Origin: Eubacteriales Family XIII. Incertae Sedis bacterium
Lineage (GTDB): Bacteria; Bacillota; Clostridia; Peptostreptococcales; Anaerovoracaceae
DNA length: 6,835 nucleotides
Direction of reading: 5' to 3'
Assembly: GCA_031283865.1 (NCBI GenBank)
Contig: JAITAX010000277.1
Coordinates: forward strand, 1 to 6,835
Of this stretch, positions 1 to 5,221 are shown in pieces. The notes beneath the pieces were generated by a model. It saw only the letters and a program-made list of their open reading frames with translations, was not told the origin of the DNA and ran no database searches. The translations under genes were made by a program, and so were the position numbers. Within the stretch, counting starts at the first letter, position 1, and each line of letters opens with the position of its first letter.

Positions 1-30
1 CTCAAGCATTTCCGCATGACAAATCGAATA

Positions 31-52
31 ATTGCCGCGAAATTGCCGCGAA
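31..52. repeat. 11-bp perfect tandem repeat, two copies
   Basis: The unit ATTGCCGCGAA occurs at 31-41 and again at 42-52 with no mismatch. It lies just before the probable terminator at 47-97 and partly overlaps its lower stem. No function is evident. It could be the tail of an upstream gene or a small slippage duplication. Confidence 0.6.
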
Positions 53-97
53 ATGCAAGGCGGCTCGAAATAAATGCGATCCGCCGCGCTTTTTGCG
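47..97 (+). terminator. Probable intrinsic terminator of an upstream gene
   Basis: The core stem is GGCGG-c-TCG (59-67) against CGA-t-CCGCC (77-85): eight pairs, one mismatch and a 9-nt loop. A run of five T follows at 90-94. The pairing extends imperfectly outward, about 13 of 17 positions between 47-63 and 81-97, so the structure may work in both directions. It sits directly ahead of the promoter at 106-134, as expected at a boundary between transcription units. The T-run is short and lies four bases after the core stem, which limits confidence. Confidence 0.45.
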
Positions 98-105
98 TTT
101 CCCTA

Positions 106-134
106 TTTACATCCCGGCTATTCAGTGGTACACT
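106..134 (+). promoter_or_regulatory. Sigma-A type promoter of the padR-DUF1048 unit
   Basis: A -35 element TTTACA (106-111, five of six consensus bases) is separated by exactly 17 bp from a -10 element TACACT (129-134, four of six). Transcription would begin near 141, giving a leader of about 54 nt to the TTG start at 195. Spacing and position fit well; the weaker -10 leaves some doubt. Confidence 0.55.
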
Positions 135-156
135 ATAGCAAAAGCGGACAATACCG

Positions 157-171
157 TGTGCAAATCGCACA
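157..171. promoter_or_regulatory. Inverted repeat, candidate PadR operator
   Basis: TGTGC (157-161) and GCACA (167-171) form a perfect 5-bp inverted repeat around AAATC. It lies about 16 to 30 bases downstream of the predicted transcription start of the padR-like gene. PadR proteins bind short inverted repeats and commonly repress their own promoter, so autorepression is plausible. It is short enough to occur by chance. Confidence 0.3.
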
Positions 172-194
172 GAACAGGCGGCAAGGAGGGTGTT

Positions 195-530
195 TTGCCG
201 GATAATTTAACCGAAATGCTCAAAGGCGTGCTGGAGGGTTGCGTCCTTGAGATCATCAGCCGGGGGACGACGTATGGATACGAAATCACGCGGCGATTGA
301 ACGCGCTCGGATTCACGGACGTTGTGGACGGGACGGTTTACACCATTTTGTTGCGCCTCGAAAAGAGCAAGTTCGTGGACATCGATAAGAAACCGTCCGA
401 TGTCGGCCCGCCGCGAAAGCTCTTCACGCTCAACGACGCGGGGCGAGCGGAATTGCAAAAATTCTGGGCAAAATGGGACTTCATCGCATCGAAAATCGGC
501 CAATTGGAGGAGGAACGATCAAATGTCTGA
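195..530 (+). CDS. PadR-family transcriptional regulator
   Basis: This encodes a 111-residue DNA-binding protein with a PadR-type winged helix, the small repressors that respond to phenolics, antibiotics or other stress signals. The TTG at 195 is preferred because AAGGAGG lies at 183-189 with a 5-nt spacer, and because the protein then opens with the family-typical MPDNLTEMLKGVLEG. An upstream TTG at 93 would add residues encoded by the promoter region. Visible family signatures are YGYEITRRL (27-35), GTVYTILLRLEK of the recognition helix (46-57) and the wing segment GPPRKLFTLNDAGR (71-84). The length is normal for the short PadR group that lacks a long C-terminal dimerisation domain. Its last 8 bases overlap the DUF1048 gene, a pairing common in Firmicutes. 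The ligand cannot be inferred. Confidence 0.9.
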   Translation: MPDNLTEMLKGVLEGCVLEIISRGTTYGYEITRRLNALGFTDVVDGTVYTILLRLEKSKFVDIDKKPSDVGPPRKLFTLNDAGRAELQKFWAKWDFIASKIGQLEEERSNV

Positions 531-885
531 GTTTTTCGATAAGTATTTCAATATCAAGAAAATAGCGGCGAGCAAGCGCGAGTACAGGAAGCAGATGGCG
601 CGTGTGGAGGCCCTGCCGGAGGATTATCGGTATGTATTTAAGAAGATTCAGCGTCACATGTGGATGTTCGCGGGGGGATCCGGCTATGACATGCTGAGGA
701 TACACTATGATTTGATCGAGCTGTTTGAAAGCGGCGCGGCGAGCGGCAGGCCCGTTTTGGAAATCACGGGCGAGGACGTGGCCGGCTTCTGCGACGAGTT
801 GCTGCGCAGCACCGAAACGTACACGGCAAATTGGCGGGAAAAGCTCAATCGGGACATTTTGGAAAAAATCAGGACGCGGGAATGA
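523..885 (+). CDS. DUF1048 family protein
   Basis: This is a 120-residue, mostly helical, soluble protein that I recognise as DUF1048 from its overall pattern: a charged N-terminal helix, VEALPEDYRYVFKKIQRHMW (about 34-53), a DLIELFESGAASGRPVLEITG stretch (from about 67) and the conserved block DVAGFCDELL followed by WREKLN. No signal peptide or membrane segment is seen. The ATG at 523 has GGAGGAGGA at 506-514 with an 8-nt spacer, and the gene overlaps the padR-like gene by 8 bases, so the two are almost certainly translationally coupled. The family has no established biochemical role. Its repeated location beside PadR genes suggests it works with, or is controlled by, that regulator. No terminator with a T-run follows; a GGACGC/GCGTCC pairing (872-877 with 892-897) spans the stop codon but has no T-tract. 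Confidence 0.85.
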   Translation: MSEFFDKYFNIKKIAASKREYRKQMARVEALPEDYRYVFKKIQRHMWMFAGGSGYDMLRIHYDLIELFESGAASGRPVLEITGEDVAGFCDELLRSTETYTANWREKLNRDILEKIRTRE

Positions 886-937
886 GGCGGAGCGTCCCCG
901 GCCCCGCCCCGGCTGCGGCACTGCGGTCACACTGCGG

Positions 938-967
938 ACGCCCGCACAAAACACGCCCGCACAAAAC
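938..967. repeat. 15-bp perfect tandem repeat upstream of the regulator promoter
   Basis: The unit ACGCCCGCACAAAAC occurs at 938-952 and 953-967 without mismatch, ending 5 bp before the -35 hexamer at 972. Just upstream, CTGCGG recurs at 913-918, 921-926 and 932-937. The core CACAAAACA also recurs at 1030-1038, downstream of the promoter. The placement would suit a binding site for a regulator of this promoter, but this could also be simple slippage. The stretch 886-1124 holds no convincing gene. Confidence 0.6.
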
Positions 968-971
968 ATGC

Positions 972-1000
972 TTGATTAAAATTCGCAGCCTAAGTATAAT
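972..1000 (+). promoter_or_regulatory. Sigma-A type promoter of the sigma-54 activator gene
   Basis: TTGATT (972-977, four of six bases of the -35 consensus including TTGA) is followed after exactly 17 bp by a perfect TATAAT (995-1000). Transcription would begin near 1007, leaving a leader of about 118 nt before the ATG at 1125. This would supply housekeeping expression of the activator, independent of the sigma-54 promoter it is thought to serve. Confidence 0.65.
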
Positions 1001-1017
1001 AGTATCAGAATATATAT

Positions 1018-1096
1018 TCCACTCGAAAACACAAAACATCTCTTGGGACAATCACAGCAGTGCGAGGACAGCAGATCGATTTCGAGTGGATGTTTT
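1018..1096 (+). promoter_or_regulatory. Inverted repeat in the regulator's leader, possible RNA switch or operator
   Basis: TCCACTCGAAA (1018-1028) pairs perfectly over 11 bp with TTTCGAGTGGA (1080-1090), enclosing 51 nt. A competing 8-bp pairing exists between AAAACATC (1033-1040) and GATGTTTT (1089-1096); the two share bases 1089-1090 and cannot both form fully. The element begins about 11 nt into the predicted transcript and ends 8 nt before the GGTGGAGG ribosome site (1105-1112). It could affect translation or early elongation, or act as a DNA operator. It resembles no riboswitch class known to me. Confidence 0.4.
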
Positions 1097-1124
1097 CATT
1101 TTCCGGTGGAGGACACTTGCGTTG

Positions 1125-3032
1125 ATGAATCCCGAGACGAAGATCAGGCTGGCGCTGATCGCGACATATCCCGAGATGTCGAAGATTTTTCTTGACATAG
1201 CGAACAAGAGCAACATCATCGCATACGATGAATACGCTTCGTTCGACGACGCATTGGTCGTTGCCAAGAAAATGGAATCGAAAGTGGACGTGATCCTGTC
1301 CAGAGGCGGCACAGCCGCATATATACGCGACAATGTCAGCACGCCCGTCGTCTTTATCCCGATCACGTCATTTGACGTGTTGCAGGCGGTGCGAAAACTG
1401 GATCCGGCGACGAAAGAGGCAGCCTTATTCCACTACGACCAGAATATATACGGCATAAACGATATCCAAGAAATGTTCGGTCTTACCATTCGCGAATACA
1501 GATTTGAAACGCACGATGACATCGAACAAAATGTCAAAGACGTCATGCGGAAAGGGATCCGAACGATCATCGGCGGAAAAGTCGCCATGCGCTTAGCCGC
1601 CGCAAACGGACTGTCGGGCGTGGAACTCAGCGCCGGCCTTGACACCATCGACAGAGCCATCAACGAAGCGGTGCAGATCGTGCAGGAATCGCGCAAGATC
1701 TACTATCAGGCGGCGCGCATCGAAGCGGCGTTCAACGCCATAACCGAGGGCATCGTAATCACGGACGAAAACGAAGAAGTCCTCATCTCCAATTCCAATA
1801 TCGAACAACTGCTGGGCAGAACTTACCGGGCGGGGGAGCGCTTTAACGACGTCGTGCCCGATTCAAAATTCCGTTTCGCGCTGGAGAGTCTGCAACCGCA
1901 ATACGATTATCTTCGCGATATAGGCGGGCATGTAATCAACGTGAGCCATATCCCCGTGGAGAGGGACGGCCGGCTGGTCGGGGTCGTCAATACATTTGAG
2001 GATATCAGCAAAATACAAAACCTTGAGCAGAACATCCGCAAACAACTGCATGAAAAAGGATTGAAAGCGAAATACAGATTCGAGGATATCCTTACGCAGA
2101 GCGAGTCCATGCTGTCCGTCAAGAAGCTGGCGGCATCTTACGCGACCACGGACCTGTCCATCCTGCTCGAGGGCGAATCCGGGACCGGAAAGGAATTGTT
2201 CGCGCAGAGCATTCACGATGCGAGCAGCCGCAGAAAAGGCCCTTTCGTCGCCGTAAACTGCGCGGCGATATCCGAAAATCTGTTGGAGAGCGAGCTGTTC
2301 GGCTACGAGCCGGGCGCGTTCACGGGGGCCTCGAAGACGGGGAAGCAGGGACTGTTCGAATTGGCGCACAGGGGTTCCATATTTTTGGACGAGATCGGCG
2401 AAATGCCGATTCAGTTGCAGACGAGATTGCTGCGGGTTCTTCAGGAAAAAGAGGTCATGCGCGTGGGCGGCTCTCGGAATATTCCCGTCGATATACGCGT
2501 AATCAGCGCGTCCAACCACAACCTGCTTGAAATGACGGGCAGCGGTGATTTCCGCGAAGACCTGTACTACCGATTGAACGTCCTGAATATCACATTGCCT
2601 CCGCTGCGGCGCCGCAAGGACGACATCGAATTGCTGTGCGGGCACTTCTTGAAAGAGTGCAAGCCTGCCGTCGACAAGGCGCTGCTCGAACTGCTGATGC
2701 CGATCATGGAAGCGTATGAATGGCCGGGGAATATCCGGGAATTGCAGAACGTCGCGCTGCGCTTGAGCTTTATTTCGCAGCACCACAAGGAATCCGATCT
2801 GCGGGAACTGATCACGATTCTCGGCATGACGCCCAAAATGCAGCCGGAGGACAGCAGGCGATACGGCGTAAACGGCGCGCTCAACCTCAAGGACGCCGTG
2901 GCCGAATTTGAGCGCAAGTTTGTCGAGCAGGTGATAGATGAGTGCCACGGGAATCAGGATGCGGCCGCGAAGCGGCTCGGCATAGGGCGCACCACCCTAT
3001 GGCGCAAGAGCGGCAACGCGGGCGACCGGTAG
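1125..3032 (+). CDS. Sigma-54-dependent activator: PrpR_N sensor, PAS, AAA+, Fis-type HTH
   Basis: This 635-residue bacterial enhancer-binding protein activates RNA polymerase carrying sigma-54. Residues about 5-190 are a PrpR_N sensor (ILSRGGTAAYIRD, 57-69), the domain that binds small metabolites in propionate-type regulators. Residues about 200-300 are a PAS domain. The AAA+ domain (about 318-555) shows Walker A GESGTGKE (350-357, Lys356), an intact GAFTGA loop (397-402) for sigma-54 contact, Walker B FLDE ending at Asp422-Glu423, and FREDLYYRL (476-484). The C-terminal Fis-type HTH reads NQDAAAKRLGIGRTTLWRK (610-628). The ATG at 1125 follows GGTGGAGG (1105-1112) with a 12-nt spacer; the TTG at 1122 is an alternative. 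The last seven residues, SGNAGDR, and the stop come from a 50-bp tandem duplication, so the tail is atypical. The sigma-54 promoter 305 bp downstream makes the following operon its likely target. The ligand is unknown. Confidence 0.93.
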   Translation: MNPETKIRLALIATYPEMSKIFLDIANKSNIIAYDEYASFDDALVVAKKMESKVDVILSRGGTAAYIRDNVSTPVVFIPITSFDVLQAVRKLDPATKEAALFHYDQNIYGINDIQEMFGLTIREYRFETHDDIEQNVKDVMRKGIRTIIGGKVAMRLAAANGLSGVELSAGLDTIDRAINEAVQIVQESRKIYYQAARIEAAFNAITEGIVITDENEEVLISNSNIEQLLGRTYRAGERFNDVVPDSKFRFALESLQPQYDYLRDIGGHVINVSHIPVERDGRLVGVVNTFEDISKIQNLEQNIRKQLHEKGLKAKYRFEDILTQSESMLSVKKLAASYATTDLSILLEGESGTGKELFAQSIHDASSRRKGPFVAVNCAAISENLLESELFGYEPGAFTGASKTGKQGLFELAHRGSIFLDEIGEMPIQLQTRLLRVLQEKEVMRVGGSRNIPVDIRVISASNHNLLEMTGSGDFREDLYYRLNVLNITLPPLRRRKDDIELLCGHFLKECKPAVDKALLELLMPIMEAYEWPGNIRELQNVALRLSFISQHHKESDLRELITILGMTPKMQPEDSRRYGVNGALNLKDAVAEFERKFVEQVIDECHGNQDAAAKRLGIGRTTLWRKSGNAGDR

Positions 3033-3108
3033 CCTTTCGAATCCGCAATCGTTTCTACAGCGGTAACGCGGGCGACCGGTAGCCTTTCGAATCCGCAATC
3101 ATTTCTAC
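3009..3108. repeat. 50-bp tandem duplication across the regulator's stop codon
   Basis: Bases 3009-3058 are repeated at 3059-3108 with exactly 50-bp period and two differences (C/T at 3014/3064 and G/A at 3051/3101), so 48 of 50 match. The first unit starts at a codon boundary directly after Lys628 of the regulator and provides its last seven codons and TAG stop (3030-3032). Each unit contains the imperfect palindrome GGCGACCGGTAGCC (3021-3034 and 3071-3084). It could be a recent slippage event, a fragment of a genome-wide repeat family, or paired binding sites. Confidence 0.85.
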
Positions 3109-3180
3109 AATTGAAACACACAGTTCAATTATGAAAAGCAATTCCGGAACCCGATTTGTTTTGGATGCGCTTTTTTCATA
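3109..3180 (+). terminator. AT-rich hairpins, weak terminator candidate for the regulator
   Basis: Two structures follow the tandem duplication. AATTGAA (3109-3115) pairs perfectly with TTCAATT (3124-3130) across an 8-nt loop. TATGAAAAGCA (3130-3140) pairs imperfectly with the segment 3166-3180, which contains six T at 3171-3176. In the second structure the T-run lies within the stem rather than after it, so this is not a classical terminator. A further T-rich run lies near 3200-3212. The position, 77-148 bases after the stop codon, is suitable for ending the regulator transcript. Confidence 0.25.
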
Positions 3181-3265
3181 TCCGGGAGAACGGCCTTTCC
3201 TATTTCTTTTTTTCACAGTAAATTAAAATTGCAGATCCCGCAACGGTTGTTTGCCTTGAATAATG

Positions 3266-3299
3266 CGGCGAAGCGCGCTTTGCGGACGCAAGGTCCGCA
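3266..3299. promoter_or_regulatory. Nested palindromes, candidate upstream activator site
   Basis: AAGCGCGCTT (3271-3280) is a perfect 10-bp palindrome, extending to an imperfect 20-bp one at 3266-3285 (8 of 10 pairs). It runs straight into TGCGGAC-gcaag-GTCCGCA (3281-3299), a perfect 7-5-7 inverted repeat. The latter is centred about 74 bp upstream of the predicted sigma-54 start site at about 3364. A direct repeat CTTTGCG(G/A)AC occurs at 3278-3287 and 3316-3325. Dyad sites at this distance are what enhancer-binding proteins with Fis-type HTHs use. A smaller dyad, CAACGGTTG, lies at 3241-3249. Confidence 0.45.
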
Positions 3300-3336
3300 T
3301 TGAGGCGACAGGACCCTTTGCGAACATCTGTCAAAT

Positions 3337-3352
3337 TTGGCACGGGATTTGC
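3337..3352 (+). promoter_or_regulatory. Sigma-54 (-24/-12) promoter
   Basis: TTGGCACG (3337-3344), a 4-bp spacer GGAT, then TTGC (3349-3352) matches the sigma-54 consensus YTGGCACG-N4-TTGC at every fixed position. The GG (3339-3340) and GC (3351-3352) have the required 12-bp register. Transcription would begin near 3364, about 48 nt ahead of the TTG start at 3412. It is preceded by dyad sites and by a gene for a sigma-54 activator with intact GAFTGA. Together these make it the most secure regulatory site in the window. Confidence 0.88.
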
Positions 3353-3411
3353 GCTGAACATCCAATGAAAGTATCCCGGTATAAATATCATTTTACGGTG
3401 GAGGCCGCGTA

Positions 3412-4107
3412 TTGGAATATATAAAAGACTTCGATTTGATGTGCGCCGTGAAGCAGTGTACCGTTCATGGTCCTTCGCCCATCCCGCAGGAGGGCGAGTA
3501 CGGGAAAATAACGGACTGTTCCCAAATCTCGGCGTTCAGCCACGGCGTAGGGACCTGCGCCCCGCAGCAGGGAGGCTGCAAACTGACGCTGAATGTGAAA
3601 AACGGCGTGATTCGAGAGGCTTTGATAGAAGTGGTGGGGTGCAGCGGCATGACGCAGTCCGCCGCGATGGCTGCGGAGATATTGCCGGGGCGCACGCTCG
3701 TGGAAGCTTTGAATACGGATTTGGTCTGTGACGCGATCAATGTGGCGATGCGGGAGATCTTTCTCCAACTCGTGTACGGGCGTTCGCAGACGGCGTTTTC
3801 CAAGGGCGGTCTGCCCATCGGCGCGGGCTTGGAGGATCTCGGCAAGAGCATGAGAAGCCACGTGGGCGCCAGTTACGGATCCGCAGAAAAAGGACCGCGC
3901 TATCTGGAGCTGGCGGAAGGCTATGTTTCGAAACTGGGTCTCGACGCGCAGGACAGGATCATCGGCTATGAGTTCGTCGACTTGGGCAAGATGATGAAAT
4001 TGATCACGGCGGACCGCGTGGCGCCGGCGGAGGCGCTGACAAGGGCCACGGGCACATACGGAAGATTCGCGGAAGCCGCGAGGACGATCAATCCACGGGA
4101 GGAATAA
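3412..4107 (+). CDS. NifU/IscU-like iron-sulfur scaffold-type protein (GGGtGRT partner)
   Basis: This 231-residue cytoplasmic protein has a region resembling the N-terminal NifU/IscU scaffold fold: KLTLNVKNGVIREALIEVVG (57-76), then CSGMTQSAAMAAEILPGRTL, which matches the NifU pattern around its second cluster-ligating cysteine (here Cys77). Other cysteines are 11, 16, 36, 49, 56 and 106. The canonical CGD ligand motif is absent; Cys49 and Cys56 lie nearby but in different register. No cysteine occurs where IscU carries its third ligand near the C-terminal helix, although Cys106 may substitute. It therefore belongs to a divergent branch often found beside GGGtGRT genes. The TTG at 3412 follows GGTGGAGG (3397-3404) with a 7-nt spacer. 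It is the first gene after the sigma-54 promoter and ends 3 bp before the next. Cluster binding or assembly is inferred from homology, not shown. Confidence 0.75.
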   Translation: MEYIKDFDLMCAVKQCTVHGPSPIPQEGEYGKITDCSQISAFSHGVGTCAPQQGGCKLTLNVKNGVIREALIEVVGCSGMTQSAAMAAEILPGRTLVEALNTDLVCDAINVAMREIFLQLVYGRSQTAFSKGGLPIGAGLEDLGKSMRSHVGASYGSAEKGPRYLELAEGYVSKLGLDAQDRIIGYEFVDLGKMMKLITADRVAPAEALTRATGTYGRFAEAARTINPREE

Positions 4108-4110
4108 GGC

Positions 4111-5139
4111 TTGATTTTTGAGAACTACAAGGAACGTATCGACAGGATCAACGCGTTTTTGTCCCTTTACGGCATCGCTTCGATAGACGAGGCGAAGCGG
4201 CGTTGCGACGATCTGGGATACGATGTGCAGGGCGCGGTGCGCGCGATACAACCCATATGCTTCGACGACGCCTGCTGGGCCTACACCGTCGGGGCGGCGG
4301 CCGTGATCGCGCAGGGCATAACGGACGCGGGCGCGGCGGCGCGCACGCTGGGCGAGGGCCTGCAGAGTTTCTGTTTGGATAAGTACGTGGCCGACGAGAG
4401 ACAGCTCGGCCTTGCGCACGGGAAGCTCGCGGCGATGGTGCTCAGCGAGGATGTGAAATGCTTTGCTTTCCTCGCGGGACACGAGTCCTTTGCGGCGGCC
4501 GAGGGGGCAATCGGCATAGCCGGATCGGCAAATTCGGCGCGCAAAACGAAGCTCAAGGTGATCCTGAACGGCCTCGGGAAAAACGCCGCGGAGATCATTT
4601 CGAGAATCAACGGCTTCGTTTACGTGCGAACGCGATTCGATTACGAGAAAGGCGAGCTGTCCGTCCTCAGCGAAACAAATTTTTCCGACGGCGAAAGGGC
4701 CGATATCAGGTGCTACGGCGCGGATGAAATGCGCGAGGGCGTGGCGATTATGGAATACGAGGATGTGGATGTGTCCATAAGCGGGAATGCGACCAATATG
4801 ATCCGCTTCCAGCATCCCGTGGCCGGCGCGTACAAGAAGATATGCAACGACAAGGGCAAGAGCTATTTCGCCTGCGCCTCCGGCGGCGGGATCGGACGCA
4901 CGCTGAACCCCGACGACACGAAAGCGGGTCCGGCGTCCTACGGGCTCACCGATATGTTCTCCCGCACCTATGCGGACGCCACATTCGCGGGTTCCTCGTC
5001 CGTGCCGGCGCACGTGGAGATGATGGGCTTCATCGGAATGGGCAACAATCCCATGGTCGGCGCAACGGTTTCGGTGGCGGTTTCGCTCGCGCGGCTGCTT
5101 GCGGAGCGAAAAGGCCCGCAAAGCGGGGGCGTCGTATAG
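4111..5139 (+). CDS. GGGtGRT family protein, function unknown
   Basis: The 342-residue product carries the motif that names the GGGtGRT family: ASGGGIGRTLNPDD, with GGGIGRT at 258-264. A second conserved-looking block is IQPICFDDACWAYTVGAA (46-63), containing Cys50 and Cys55; further cysteines are at 32, 88 and 255, the last just ahead of the glycine motif. The C-terminal part is rich in Gly, Ser and Met (FIGMGNNPMVGATVSVAVS). No signal peptide or clear membrane segment is seen. The TTG at 4111 has GGGAGGA at 4097-4103 (7-nt spacer) inside the end of the NifU-like gene, 3 bp downstream of its stop, so the two are probably made in a fixed ratio. As far as I know the family has no assigned biochemical function. 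Coupling to a scaffold-like protein suggests a role in Fe-S or sulfur chemistry, which is inference. Confidence 0.85.
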   Translation: MIFENYKERIDRINAFLSLYGIASIDEAKRRCDDLGYDVQGAVRAIQPICFDDACWAYTVGAAAVIAQGITDAGAAARTLGEGLQSFCLDKYVADERQLGLAHGKLAAMVLSEDVKCFAFLAGHESFAAAEGAIGIAGSANSARKTKLKVILNGLGKNAAEIISRINGFVYVRTRFDYEKGELSVLSETNFSDGERADIRCYGADEMREGVAIMEYEDVDVSISGNATNMIRFQHPVAGAYKKICNDKGKSYFACASGGGIGRTLNPDDTKAGPASYGLTDMFSRTYADATFAGSSSVPAHVEMMGFIGMGNNPMVGATVSVAVSLARLLAERKGPQSGGVV

Positions 5140-5221
5140 CCGCAACGATGATCGACGCGCGCCGGTCTTTCCCGCGATCGACGCCGAATGAACACAGCAA
5201 AGAACGAAAAAGGAGAGGGTT

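Noticed and set aside
93..194. Upstream TTG start at 93 for the PadR gene
   Set aside because: It lies inside the terminator T-run, ahead of the promoter, and adds 34 residues unlike the family. TTG 195 has a strong AAGGAGG at the right distance.
892..941. GCGTCC/GGACGC pairing after the DUF1048 gene as a terminator
   Set aside because: The stem is only 6 bp with a 38-nt loop and there is no following T-run.
831..1124. Upstream in-frame extension of the sigma-54 activator to 831
   Set aside because: It overlaps the DUF1048 gene and would run through the 15-bp tandem repeats, the TATAAT promoter and the leader. ATG 1125 has its own ribosome site and begins the recognisable PrpR_N domain.
3388..5145. 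Open frame of 585 codons on the minus strand opposite the NifU-like and GGGtGRT genes
   Set aside because: It mirrors the G+C-biased codons of two well-supported plus-strand genes. The translation is rich in Arg, His and Ala with no family resemblance. Similar antisense frames at 1863-2948 and 5030-6106 have the same cause.
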